This document shows, in pieces, positions 16,973 through 26,010 of a DNA stretch of 64,000 bases. The notes under the pieces are model-generated. The model had not been told where the DNA came from. It was given only the letters and a program-made list of their open reading frames with translations, and did not search any database. A program made the position numbers and the translations under genes. This DNA is from Paludibaculum fermentans. Its GTDB lineage: Bacteria > Acidobacteriota > Terriglobia > Bryobacterales > Bryobacteraceae. Location: positions 5,285,501 to 5,349,500 of the forward strand of contig NZ_CP063849.1 in assembly GCF_015277775.1 (NCBI RefSeq), given 5' to 3'. Each line of letters opens with the position of its first letter. Positions within the stretch are counted from its first letter, which is position 1.

Positions 16973-18232
16973 CTACTCATACCGGATGGCCTCAATCGGA
17001 TCGAGTTTGGCAGCTTGCACGGCCGGGTAAATGCCGAAAAGCAGCCCGATGCCGACTGAGACGCCGAATGCCACGGCGATGGAAGTGAACGTCACCACGG
17101 TGGACCAGCCGGCCGCGGCCGCAATGATCTGCGCCAACGTCACTCCGAACACAATTCCGAGGAACCCGCCTATGATCGAGATCATGACCGCTTCTGTGAG
17201 GAACTGACGCACGATGTCGGATTGGCGTGCACCAATTGCGCGCCGGATTCCGATTTCGCGGGTTCGTTCCAACACCGTCGCCAGCATGATGTTCATGATG
17301 CCAATTCCACCTACCAATAGACTGATGCCGGCGATACAAATCATGACAATTTTAAAGATGTCACTGGTCCGCTTCTTCTGCTCCAGCAGGCCGGCCGGCA
17401 CGGTGACCGTGTAGTCGCCCGCGTCCTTGTGGACTGCCGCCAGGATGGCGTTGATGACCGCCGCGGTCTCGATGGAGTTCGTGCCCGGCTTGACGCGCAG
17501 GTAGATGCCATCGATCTCGTCTTTCAGATAGCTATTACCGTCTTCGAAGCGGAACATTACCGTACGCAGGGGGCTCACCACCAGATTATTTCTGGAGAGG
17601 ATTTCCACACCTTCCACGTCCGTGTCGCCGCCCGACTGGGAGGCCATTACGCCCACCACCTGCAGCCAGGTGTCGTTGATCTTGACGTATTTGCCCACCG
17701 CGGGCTCATAGCCCAGCAGGTTGACCTTTGTCGTCTCACCCAACACGCACACGGGTGCGGCGGTCGCGTTCTCGTCGTCGTTGAAGAACCGGCCTTCCAC
17801 CAGCTTTAGGCTTTGGATATCCCGGTAATCCGGTTCCACACCGATGAGCATCGGAGGTTCAGCCGCGGTCTTGGGCAGAACCTTCAGGGGCTTAAAGCGC
17901 TTCCGGGGCGTCGCCTTTTCAAGACCCTGCGTGTTCTCCATGATCGCCCGGTAGTCCCGGAAGGTCATGCCCGGGCTGACGGCCCGGCGCTGCTGCAACT
18001 CGTTGCGGTCCACGGCCTCCTTGGCTTCGATAATGATGTTATTCACGCCAAGCAGATCGATGTAAGAGAGCATCTCCTTTTCGACACCGGCGGTGATGGC
18101 CAGCATGGCCACCACGGCGCCCACGCCGAAGATCATGCCCAACATGGTGAGCATGGTCCGGAGTTTATGAACCAGGAGGCTCGAAAGCCCCATGTAGATT
18201 TCAGGCAGGACTGCCTGCAGGAACGACGTCAT
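16973..18232 (-). CDS. MacB/FtsX-type ABC transporter permease
   Basis: This 419-residue permease has one N-terminal membrane helix (about residues 25-47), a large periplasmic MacB-type domain and three C-terminal FtsX-type helices, including VLERTREIGIRRAIGARQSDIVRQFLTEA. Such permeases work with a separate ATPase and a periplasmic adaptor in mechanotransmission-type export. The upstream gene supplies an adaptor (3-base gap) and the downstream one a TolC channel. No ABC ATPase is encoded in this operon or elsewhere in the window, so it must be supplied from another locus. Confidence 0.93.
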   Translation of the reverse strand: MTSFLQAVLPEIYMGLSSLLVHKLRTMLTMLGMIFGVGAVVAMLAITAGVEKEMLSYIDLLGVNNIIIEAKEAVDRNELQQRRAVSPGMTFRDYRAIMENTQGLEKATPRKRFKPLKVLPKTAAEPPMLIGVEPDYRDIQSLKLVEGRFFNDDENATAAPVCVLGETTKVNLLGYEPAVGKYVKINDTWLQVVGVMASQSGGDTDVEGVEILSRNNLVVSPLRTVMFRFEDGNSYLKDEIDGIYLRVKPGTNSIETAAVINAILAAVHKDAGDYTVTVPAGLLEQKKRTSDIFKIVMICIAGISLLVGGIGIMNIMLATVLERTREIGIRRAIGARQSDIVRQFLTEAVMISIIGGFLGIVFGVTLAQIIAAAAGWSTVVTFTSIAVAFGVSVGIGLLFGIYPAVQAAKLDPIEAIRYE

Positions 18233-18235
18233 AAC

Positions 18236-20302
18236 TTACTGCCCACCCTTTGAACCGCCAACCGGGAGTGCGCCCGCGGCTCCGCCGGAGGATTTCTTCT
18301 CATCCGCTTTCTTTTTGTCGCCAGGCTTCGCATTCGGATCCGCCAGCGAGATAGTGTCGCCCGGATTCACGCCCGATGTGACCACAGTGACAGACTCCGA
18401 CCGCTTGTCGATCTTGATATTGCGCGCCACCCAGTTCTCGCCGGACTTCACGTAGACAACGGGCTTTCCGTCCTTCTCGAAGATGCTCTGATTCGGCACA
18501 TAGATAGCGTTCGGCACCTTCTCCACCAGGATCTCCACATCGGCGAGAAGACCCGGCCGGAGCAGAACTTCCATGGTGTCGCCCTCTTCCGGAGGAGGAG
18601 GCAATGTCGCGTTCTCGAGATCCTTGGCCGAGAAACCGCCTGCGCCACCCGAACCCATACCCATCATGCCGCCGCGATTCCCGCCGCCGGCCGCGCCCGG
18701 CGCCTGCGGACCGAAGGAAGGGGCACCCGCTGCCGCGCCGCGCGCGCCGGTTCCACCAGCAGCGCCAGGGGCTCCGGGAGCGCCCGCCCCACCGGCCGTC
18801 TCCGGGCCGCCGCCGCGGTTTCCGCCGCGTTGCGGCATCTCAATACCGGCCTTCTTGGCTTCCTCCCGCACCTTCGCGAACATCGCCTGGCGTTCTTCCG
18901 GCGAGAGGTCGATCATCGTCTTGCCGTTGAGCGCCTTCTTGAGGATCTCCTGCATCTTCTTCTGCTGCTCGGGGGTCATGTTGGAGTTGGCGCCCATGCC
19001 AAAACCGCCGGCCCTGCGCTGTCCGCCCTGCCCGCCGGCCTGATCTCCACCAGCCTGCGCTCCGGGCATCCCGCCCTGCATGCCGGCCATTCCGCCCGAC
19101 TGCATTCCCCCACCAGCGGCGCCAGCCGGCATACCACCAGCCTGCATTCCGCCCGCCTGGGCTCCGCCGCCCATCAGGCCGGCCATTCCAGGCATACCGC
19201 CAAACATCGAGCCGGTGGTCACGCTGAGCGGTTTCTTGCGATTCTCCTCCGCCAGGGCCAGAATCCGCGCGATGGCGTCAGGCTTTGCGCCCAGCGTCGT
19301 CAGCAACTGCTTCATGTCGATGGAGAAGACTACGTCAAATTTCTTGCCGGGGTCCGAACTGAACACGTTGGCACTAGCCGTGCCACTCATGCTCTTGATC
19401 TTGCCGTCGAAGACCTTTTCCGCCAGCGCATCCAGGCGGATGACCACTTCCTGGCCTTCGCGCAGATTGGCGCGGTCCAACTCACCGACGCGGGCGATGA
19501 CTTCCAACTCAGAGAGATCGAGCACGTCCGCCACCGGAGTCCCGGGCGGCACCTGATCGCCTTCGCGGATGTCGGGGACCTGCGTCCCGAACATGCCCGA
19601 GAAACCGCTGCGGTTTTGCCGCACGGCTACGAGCCCGCCGATGGGTGAAAGCAGCTTCACCTGCGACAGGCGCATCTTCTCGCGGTTGATGTCCAGCAGG
19701 CTGCGGTTGCGCTTTTCGCGCAGCACGTTGATCTCGGCCAGCGCCTGTTCCTGCTTCGACTTAATGTCGCTCTCCAACTGCTTCAGCCGGCGGCGCGCTT
19801 CGTCCAGGTTCAGGATGTTCTTCTTCTGGTCGATGGCGGCCAGAATCTCGTTGCGCTTCACTTCGAGTTCCGCGCGGCGGACCGCGTAACGGGCCCGCAG
19901 CAAATCCACCTGATCCTGATTGTTGCGGATCGCCAGGTCGGCTTGCGCCTTCTTGATCTGCTCATCCACCTGATCGAGTTCCAGTTGGCGGGATTCCAGG
20001 CGGGACAGCACTTCGGAATCGTCAAACTCGACGATCAGGTTCTTCTCGCGGGCCAGCGCGCCGAGCGGAGCGAGTTTCGTAACCTGTACCGTACCAAACA
20101 GATTGGGGGCAGCCAGACTCGCCGTGCGCACTGCGCGCAATTCTCCTCGCGTGAAACTGCGAACCACAACATCGCCGCGCCGGACTTTGGTGGTGGGCAA
20201 GCTCTGCTGACGCGCAGACATGCCCTGGAAAAAGTGATACACGCCATAGCCGGCCCCGAGGACCACTGCGATCAGGATTAGACGGAAAACGACTTTCTTC
20301 AT
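18236..20302 (-). CDS. HlyD/MacA-type periplasmic adaptor with Gly/Ala/Met-rich insert
   Basis: This 688-residue adaptor has an N-terminal membrane anchor (residues 5-26), a lipoyl-like half (about 60-98), a long coiled-coil hairpin (100-215) and beta-barrel segments (DLSELEVIARVGELDRANLREGQEVVIRLDA). A typical family member is about 400 residues. The excess is an insert at residues 365-558, built of Gly-Ala-Met-Pro repeats and interrupted by a helical segment (about 441-490, with TPEQQKKM and LSPEERQAM). After it the C-terminal membrane-proximal domain resumes (LLRPGLLADVEILVE). It is the third adaptor of the operon, directly before the permease. Confidence 0.88.
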   Translation of the reverse strand: MKKVVFRLILIAVVLGAGYGVYHFFQGMSARQQSLPTTKVRRGDVVVRSFTRGELRAVRTASLAAPNLFGTVQVTKLAPLGALAREKNLIVEFDDSEVLSRLESRQLELDQVDEQIKKAQADLAIRNNQDQVDLLRARYAVRRAELEVKRNEILAAIDQKKNILNLDEARRRLKQLESDIKSKQEQALAEINVLREKRNRSLLDINREKMRLSQVKLLSPIGGLVAVRQNRSGFSGMFGTQVPDIREGDQVPPGTPVADVLDLSELEVIARVGELDRANLREGQEVVIRLDALAEKVFDGKIKSMSGTASANVFSSDPGKKFDVVFSIDMKQLLTTLGAKPDAIARILALAEENRKKPLSVTTGSMFGGMPGMAGLMGGGAQAGGMQAGGMPAGAAGGGMQSGGMAGMQGGMPGAQAGGDQAGGQGGQRRAGGFGMGANSNMTPEQQKKMQEILKKALNGKTMIDLSPEERQAMFAKVREEAKKAGIEMPQRGGNRGGGPETAGGAGAPGAPGAAGGTGARGAAAGAPSFGPQAPGAAGGGNRGGMMGMGSGGAGGFSAKDLENATLPPPPEEGDTMEVLLRPGLLADVEILVEKVPNAIYVPNQSIFEKDGKPVVYVKSGENWVARNIKIDKRSESVTVVTSGVNPGDTISLADPNAKPGDKKKADEKKSSGGAAGALPVGGSKGGQ
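18629..19210 (-). repeat. Low-complexity Gly/Ala/Met/Pro-rich coding insert in adaptor 3
   Basis: This stretch encodes residues 365-558 of the third adaptor. It consists of irregular repeats of AGGMQ, GGMPG and GAPGA type, split by a charged helical segment. It is likely disordered, apart from that helix. Neither of the other two adaptors carries an insert at this point. Confidence 0.8.
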
Positions 20303-20353
20303 GGATTGCGATCTCGTTACTGCCGTGTCTTTCTGGGTGCGACGATCTGCCCG

Positions 20354-21661
20354 CTATAATTTCTTTGCTCGTTTGGCTACTTCAGCCGGGTCTTCCAGCG
20401 CGACACGGTCCCCGGCCTGGAGGCCCTTCAGGACGATGATGTCGTTGTCATTGCGCTTTCCGACTTCGATTTCACGCGACTGGAAACCGGCGCCCTTCTG
20501 GATCCAGACGTGCGGTTTTCCGGCTTGCAGGAAACTCGCCTTGTTCGGGATCAGCAGGCTCTCCGGCTTGCTCTCGATCAGAACGATGCCCGTTGCGCTC
20601 ATGCCGGGCCGCAGCCGCGGGTCAACCGACTTCAGCGTGGCCCGGGCCGGGAACGTCTTCTCGTTCGCCGAACCGTACCCGCGGAAGTTGAGCGAGGCGA
20701 TGGGGCTGATCCAGTCCAGAGTGGCTTCAAATTCCTTGTCCTGGATCGCGTCAATCTTGACCTTGACGCTCTGGCCGAGTTGGATCTTGCCGCGATCCAC
20801 TTCTTCCACCTTGAGTTCCAGCCGCATCTCCGAAAGATCGGGGATCTCGGCAATGGCGGCACCGGTCCAGGCGCGGTCGCCTTCCTTGAAGGCCGGCGGT
20901 GTCTGGCCCCAGTTACCCTGGGCGCGGAAGTTGGGCAGGATGTTGAGAATGCCGTCCTGCGGAGCGCGGATCGTCATCTTGCCCAGGTAGTCCTTCACTC
21001 GGGCCATGTCGCGCAAGGTCTTATTCTTGCGAGTATCCAGCCGTTCCAGGTCAGCCTGCTGGCTGACATCGTGAGCTTTCACGGAAGTCTTGACCTGACC
21101 GAGGGCACCCTCGGACAAACCGACGTTGATGCGATTCTTCGCGCCTTCGATCTCGGAGAGAATTTCCGCCTTCGAGGCTTCGAGGCCGGCGCGCTGCACG
21201 TCATACTCCGACGTCATCAGGCTCATTGCATCCTGCTCGTCCGTGATCTTGTGCGTGGCCTTGGTCTGGACGATTTCGCTGTCCACCGTGCGGGCGTTCG
21301 TCACGAAGTTCAGGTAGAAGTTCTCATACTGGGCGGTATCGAATTCGACGATGACCTGCCCTGCCTTGACCATCTTGCCCGATTCGGCCAGAGTCGTGAT
21401 CGTCGGATTCGGCACCTGCGGGGCAGAAAGCGTGACCGACCGGGTGGAACGGATTTCGCCGCGTGCGCTGATGGTGATGGTGAACTCGCCCTTGCGAACG
21501 CTGACCGTGGGCACCTCTACCGGCTTGGCGGTGGAGTACCGGTAGGCTGCAAAGCTCCCCCCGGCGAGAGCCAGGAGGATGACGACCCAGAGAACGATCC
21601 GGCCCTTACCGCTGCCGGTTTGCCCAAGTTTCTTGCCGGGCTTCAGATCCTTAGAAGACAT
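20354..21661 (-). CDS. HlyD family efflux adaptor (second of three)
   Basis: This 435-residue adaptor has a membrane anchor (IVLWVVILLALAGGSFAAY, about residues 22-41), a lipoyl-like region (ITTLAESGKMVKAGQVIVEFDTAQ), a coiled coil (about 115-220), beta-barrel strands (LRLELKVEEVDRGKIQLGQSVKVKIDA) and a C-terminal domain (LRPGMSATGIVLIESKPESLLIPNKA). It has no low-complexity insert and is the closest of the three to standard family length. It lies 33 bases after adaptor 1 and 51 bases before adaptor 3. Three adaptors in one operon suggest a hetero-oligomeric ring or alternative partners. Confidence 0.9.
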   Translation of the reverse strand: MSSKDLKPGKKLGQTGSGKGRIVLWVVILLALAGGSFAAYRYSTAKPVEVPTVSVRKGEFTITISARGEIRSTRSVTLSAPQVPNPTITTLAESGKMVKAGQVIVEFDTAQYENFYLNFVTNARTVDSEIVQTKATHKITDEQDAMSLMTSEYDVQRAGLEASKAEILSEIEGAKNRINVGLSEGALGQVKTSVKAHDVSQQADLERLDTRKNKTLRDMARVKDYLGKMTIRAPQDGILNILPNFRAQGNWGQTPPAFKEGDRAWTGAAIAEIPDLSEMRLELKVEEVDRGKIQLGQSVKVKIDAIQDKEFEATLDWISPIASLNFRGYGSANEKTFPARATLKSVDPRLRPGMSATGIVLIESKPESLLIPNKASFLQAGKPHVWIQKGAGFQSREIEVGKRNDNDIIVLKGLQAGDRVALEDPAEVAKRAKKL

Positions 21662-21694
21662 TCAATACTCCAAGATAAAAATTCGGATCGGGCC

Positions 21695-23521
21695 TCAAAC
21701 GCGTTGCCACCTGTCGTTCAGGCGGCGGTAAGCCCGGAGCAGCCGGCCGCGGAGCCCGAGAGCGGGTACGGCAAGGGCCAGCACCCAAGGGCGGCTCGAA
21801 TTCGCCGGCGGCGGAACCTGGCCGGGCCGCAGCGCGGCCGATGCCGTGGCTTGCGCTTCCGGCTTGCGGGGCGGATCCAACGCGAGGACCTCGCCGGCTT
21901 TCAGGCCGGAGACCACGCTCGTCTTAATGTTGTTGCGATCGCCAAGCTCGACCGTCCGCTTCTCGAACGTCTCGCCTGTCTTCACGAACACGTAGGGTTT
22001 TCCCGTGGGCGCATCGCGGAAGATGGACTCAATCGGAGCGAGCACCTGGTTCTCGTTCGTCTGGATCACCACATCCGCACTGACGGTCAAATCGGGGATC
22101 ACGCGCGGATCCAACCGGTCGATTTTCAGGTAGATCGGGATTTCCTTCACATAGGACGCCCGCGACCCACCCGGCTTCGTGATGGCCGCGATGGAAGTGA
22201 CATGCGCCGGAAGCGTCATCTCCGGGTACGCATCGAAGTGCAGCGTCGCCTTGGAACCTACGCGGACATACTCCACGTCGGCCTGATTAATGGTCGCCGA
22301 AACCAGGAAGGAACTGGGGTCCACGATGCGCGCAAACAACTGGCCCGGAAAGAGTTGATCACCCTGCTGAACCTGGGAAAACTCGCTGCCGCGCATCATG
22401 TTTTCCATGGCGATCATGCCATCCATGCTCGCGGTGATCTGCATCAGGCTCACATTTCGTTCCGCTCGCTTCAGCTCCACTCGAGACTGCTCGACGTCGA
22501 TCTCGGAGATGCGGCGCTGGCTCTTGAGACTCGTCTCCTGATAAGGGATCTGGAACTGCAGCTGCTTCAGATTCGCCTGCGCTTCTTCGAGCGCCAACTG
22601 GAGCTGCTCGGCTTCGATGGCGGATCGCACCGGGGTGGTCTTGATGTCGAGCTTTGCCTTCTCGACGGCGCCTTTCGCCTGTTCGATGTTCTGCGTGTAG
22701 GACTTGCGCTGAACTTCCAGGGTGGAATCGAGGGAGCGAAGGGTCCTGTCCGCCTGCTCAACGGTCGACTTGTAGTCATCCAAACGGAGCAGTTGGAACT
22801 GTTGGTCGAACTCAGCGACAATCTGGCCCTTTGTGACATGGCTGCCAGCGGAGGCCACTTTCTGCAAAACCTGCATGAAGTCGTCGTTGCCGCCACTCAA
22901 CGCGTTTCCACCGCCACCACCGCCACCACCGCCACCGCCGGTGTTGCCACTCGAGGTGGAACCGGACGAGGTTGAGGAGGAAGTAGAAGACCCGGTGGAC
23001 CCGGTGGAACCGGAGCCGGAAGTTGTGCCCGACGTGGAAGTGGTTGAGCTGGAACCGAAGCGGTTGGTGGACGCCCGGAAGGTCGACGTGGAACTGGTGG
23101 AACTGGAGGCCGTGCCCGACGAGGACGACGACGAACTAGTCGTGGTCGAGGAGGTTGTCGAGGAAGAGGTGGTGCCCCCGCCGCCACCTGTGCCGCCGCC
23201 ACCGCCGCCGCGCATGCCGCGCAACTGCGGAGCCGCGAGCGAAGCGAACTTGTCTGCGGAGGTGACGCCTGTCAGGCGGATAGAGCGTTCCAATGTTCCG
23301 GCCGCCACTACCGCAGTCCGAACACCCGTGAAGCCCGAGCCTGAACGAGCGGGGTCATTCGCCTGTTTCCAGGCAAACCAACCGGCGCCTGCGAGCAGGG
23401 CTACGACAAGAAACGCGATACCGCTTTTGGACCTGGGCCGTCTCGGTTCCTGAGAAACCGGAACGACGCCGGGTACGCCCTGCGGAGTGGATTGCGGAGA
23501 TGGATTCATCTGCGGCTGCAT
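21695..23521 (-). CDS. HlyD family efflux adaptor with Ser/Thr/Gly-rich insert (first of three)
   Basis: This is a 608-residue adaptor, first gene of the efflux operon. It has a short proline-rich cytoplasmic start, a membrane anchor (about residues 34-51) and the lipoyl-like half motif. A nearly pure Ser/Thr/Gly stretch at residues 105-205 follows, then the second half motif (VASAGSHVTKGQIVAEFDQQF), a coiled coil (about 235-340), the beta-barrel region and the C-terminal domain. A second hydrophobic stretch lies near the end (PWVLALAVPALGLRG). The insert sits between the two lipoyl half motifs, a place where adaptors 2 and 3 have a short turn. No clear promoter was found upstream. Confidence 0.86.
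   Translation of the reverse strand: MQPQMNPSPQSTPQGVPGVVPVSQEPRRPRSKSGIAFLVVALLAGAGWFAWKQANDPARSGSGFTGVRTAVVAAGTLERSIRLTGVTSADKFASLAAPQLRGMRGGGGGGTGGGGGTTSSSTTSSTTTSSSSSSSGTASSSTSSTSTFRASTNRFGSSSTTSTSGTTSGSGSTGSTGSSTSSSTSSGSTSSGNTGGGGGGGGGGGNALSGGNDDFMQVLQKVASAGSHVTKGQIVAEFDQQFQLLRLDDYKSTVEQADRTLRSLDSTLEVQRKSYTQNIEQAKGAVEKAKLDIKTTPVRSAIEAEQLQLALEEAQANLKQLQFQIPYQETSLKSQRRISEIDVEQSRVELKRAERNVSLMQITASMDGMIAMENMMRGSEFSQVQQGDQLFPGQLFARIVDPSSFLVSATINQADVEYVRVGSKATLHFDAYPEMTLPAHVTSIAAITKPGGSRASYVKEIPIYLKIDRLDPRVIPDLTVSADVVIQTNENQVLAPIESIFRDAPTGKPYVFVKTGETFEKRTVELGDRNNIKTSVVSGLKAGEVLALDPPRKPEAQATASAALRPGQVPPPANSSRPWVLALAVPALGLRGRLLRAYRRLNDRWQRV
22907..23209 (-). repeat. Low-complexity Ser/Thr/Gly-rich coding insert in adaptor 1
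   Basis: These codons 105-205 of adaptor 1 encode runs of Gly (up to eleven) and Ser/Thr, with hardly any other residue type. The DNA is a run of near-repeats of AGC, ACC, TCC and GGC codons. It is expected to be flexible, and possibly a glycosylation target. Such DNA is prone to slippage, so length may vary between strains. Confidence 0.85.
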
Positions 23522-23886
23522 ACGGTCTAACTCTGGATCCTAAACACGTGGAATGCGTTGGGCCGATTCGGCAGGCCTGTCCCGCATGTTAAGACGACAA
23601 GCCTATCGAAAAGGTTATCCCAAGCGCTGGAAAGATGAAGGACGAACTATCAAAGATATGGATTCCATTGCAGTTAGCTACGCAAGCCGCTCCGAATCCC
23701 ACAAAGAACCTATCGAACGAAACGGAAACGAACAGAATGAAGTCGGGTTCATAATTTTTATCCCTTCCAGAGGCAACGGCTTACAGACGGCGCTCCGATT
23801 CCGGCCCCGCCTGTCCAAAGCCCTGGGTGCGCCTTGCAGCGGGCGGCGGCCTGAAACTCGTAAACTAGGGTTTCACCCTCGAAGCC
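23522..23886. other. Intergenic region between the efflux operon and recG
   Basis: This is 365 bases between divergent genes, more A/T-rich than its surroundings, especially at 23630-23765. I find no convincing sigma-70 promoter pair, long inverted repeat or RNA gene. An open frame of 120 codons at 23553-23915 on the plus strand overlaps the recG start and resembles no family, so I do not call it a gene. Promoters for both flanking units should lie here. The A/T-rich stretch could be the relic of an older gene, but I see no protein similarity. Confidence 0.5.
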
Positions 23887-25992
23887 GTGCCGCTGGACCT
23901 CTCCACCCCGATTAAGTTTGTTAAAGGCGTCGGACCGCGTCGTGCCGCCGACCTCGAAGGGCGTGGCTTGACGACCGCGGCCGACCTGCTCACCTACGCG
24001 CCCTTTCGCTACGAGGACCGCTCGAACATCAAGCCGCTGGGGCAACTGGCGCCGGGCGAGATGGCCACCGTGCTGGCTGAGGTGCACAGCTTGCACGCTC
24101 CGCAGTTCCATCGCCGTGACCTCGGGATGATCGAGGTGATCTTTCAGGATTCCAGCAGCCAGCGGCTGACTGGTAAGTGGTTCCATGCACAGTACTTAAA
24201 GAACGTCTTCCTGCCGGGAATCAGAGTCTCCCTGTTCGGCAAGGTGGAGTTCGACGGGTACAAGGGCGAGTTGACCATGCTCCACCCGGACTACGAGATC
24301 CTGCGGGACGACGACGAAGAGGATGAAGCGGGCCTCCATACGGGTCGAATCGTTCCTGTCTATGAGGCAGCCGGGAAAACGAGCACTCGTGTCCTGCGCG
24401 GGGTGGTGAAGCGGATCATCGACAATCTGCCCGAGATGCCCGATGCCCTGCCCGAGTTCATCCGCCGCCGGCTGGCACTCCCCGACTTGACCACCGCATT
24501 GAAAGGGCTGCACTTCCCGAGCGTCGACACAGACCTGCGGCTGCTGAACAACTTCCGTTCACCGGCCCAGATCCGCATGATTTTCGAGGAGTTCTTTTGG
24601 CTGGAAACCGGCATCTCGCTGAAGCGGCGGCAGGCGCGGACGGAGCCGGGCATCCGGTTTGAGCTGAACGAGCGTGTGCGGGAGCAGATCAAAAAGATCC
24701 TGCCGTTCAAGCCGACAGGCGCGCAAAAGAGGGTATTGGGCGAGATTGCCAGGGACATGTCCACCGAGACCCCGATGTCCCGCCTCCTACAGGGTGACGT
24801 AGGCAGCGGCAAGACGATTGTCGCGGCGCAAGCGGCCGTGATTGCAGTCGAGAACGGGTACCAGGCCGCCTTGCTTGCCCCGACGGAGATCCTGGCCGCG
24901 CAGCATCAGGTAAACCTGGAGCGGGTGCTGGCTCCGCTGGGTTACCGCATCGCGCCTTTGATGGGCTCCATGACGAAGAAAGAAAAGGCGGTTGCGAAAC
25001 GAGCCCTCGCTACCGGATTTGCGCAGATCGCCATCGGGACCCACGCGTTGCTGGAAGAAGACGTAGAGTTTGACAAGCTGGGCCTGGCGATTATCGACGA
25101 GCAGCACCGGTTCGGCGTAATGCAGCGCAAGTCGTTGCAGCAGAAGGGCGTCTACCCGGATGTCCTGGTGATGACGGCAACGCCGATTCCGCGCACCCTG
25201 GCCCTGACGATCTATGGCGACCTGGACGTCAGCATCATCGACGAACTGCCGCCGGGCCGGCAGCCGATCAAAACCTTTCACAAGACCAAGTTGGAACTGG
25301 AACAGGTGTACAGTTTCATCCTGCGCCAGGTCCAGGCGGGCCGGCAGGCATACATCGTGTACGCGGCGATTGAAGAAAGCGAGACGCAGGCCGTGAAGGC
25401 GGCCCAGGCTGCATACCAGGAACTGTCGACCGTCGTGTTTCCGCAATTGAAGGTCGGCCTGCTGCACGGCAAGCTACCCAGCGCGGAGAAAGACGCCGTC
25501 ATGGACGGTTTCAAGCGCGGTGAAGTGCAGGTGCTGGTGTCCACAACAGTGATCGAAGTAGGCGTCGACGTGCCCAACGCCACGGTCATGGTTGTCGAGA
25601 ATGCCGAGCGGTTCGGGTTGGCGCAGATCCACCAGTTGCGGGGCCGTGTGGGCCGGGGCGCGGACCAGAGCTATTGCGTTCTGGTGACTGATAAGTTGAG
25701 TGATACGGGGCGGGAGCGGATCCGTACTCTGGTGGAATCCACCGACGGTTTCCATATCGCGGAGATGGATTTACGGCTGCGCGGTCCCGGGGAATTCCTG
25801 GGCACGAAGCAGAGCGGGCTGCCGGTGTTCCGTATCGGCAACCTGTTGAGGGACCAGGAGATCCTGGAACTGGCCCGAGAGGAGGCGCGCACGTTTGTCG
25901 AGCAGCCTCCATCCGAGGAGTTATTGGAGGCGGCGCTGCGGTTCGTACGCGAGCACTGGCAGCGGCGCTACGGTTTGGCTTTGATTGGATAG
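23887..25992 (+). CDS. recG: ATP-dependent DNA helicase RecG
   Basis: RecG remodels stalled replication forks and branched DNA. The 701-residue protein has an N-terminal wedge/OB domain (about residues 1-240) and a superfamily 2 helicase core with Walker A (LLQGDVGSGKTIVAAQAA), the DEQH box (IIDEQHRFGVMQR) and TATPIPRTLAL. Helicase C and TRG motifs follow (STTVIEVGVDVPNATVMVVENAERFGLAQIHQLRGRVGRG). The start is the GTG at 23887, directly reading PLDLSTPIKFVKGVGPRRAADL, a typical RecG beginning. It is followed by rsmD after an 18-base gap. Confidence 0.96.
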   Translation: MPLDLSTPIKFVKGVGPRRAADLEGRGLTTAADLLTYAPFRYEDRSNIKPLGQLAPGEMATVLAEVHSLHAPQFHRRDLGMIEVIFQDSSSQRLTGKWFHAQYLKNVFLPGIRVSLFGKVEFDGYKGELTMLHPDYEILRDDDEEDEAGLHTGRIVPVYEAAGKTSTRVLRGVVKRIIDNLPEMPDALPEFIRRRLALPDLTTALKGLHFPSVDTDLRLLNNFRSPAQIRMIFEEFFWLETGISLKRRQARTEPGIRFELNERVREQIKKILPFKPTGAQKRVLGEIARDMSTETPMSRLLQGDVGSGKTIVAAQAAVIAVENGYQAALLAPTEILAAQHQVNLERVLAPLGYRIAPLMGSMTKKEKAVAKRALATGFAQIAIGTHALLEEDVEFDKLGLAIIDEQHRFGVMQRKSLQQKGVYPDVLVMTATPIPRTLALTIYGDLDVSIIDELPPGRQPIKTFHKTKLELEQVYSFILRQVQAGRQAYIVYAAIEESETQAVKAAQAAYQELSTVVFPQLKVGLLHGKLPSAEKDAVMDGFKRGEVQVLVSTTVIEVGVDVPNATVMVVENAERFGLAQIHQLRGRVGRGADQSYCVLVTDKLSDTGRERIRTLVESTDGFHIAEMDLRLRGPGEFLGTKQSGLPVFRIGNLLRDQEILELAREEARTFVEQPPSEELLEAALRFVREHWQRRYGLALIG

Positions 25993-26010
25993 AGGAAAGG
26001 CAAAGTTGTC

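Noticed and set aside
20510-22975. An 821-codon open frame on the plus strand through the adaptor genes.
   Set aside because: It is opposite to two HlyD-type adaptors with clear motifs and shows no recognisable domain.
22907-23209. A CRISPR-like or tandem DNA repeat, because of the short repeated units.
   Set aside because: The units are irregular codon-level repeats within an open reading frame and contain no spacers.
23553-23915. A 120-codon open frame between the efflux operon and recG.
   Set aside because: No ribosome site, no similarity, and it overlaps the recG start; I kept the region as intergenic.
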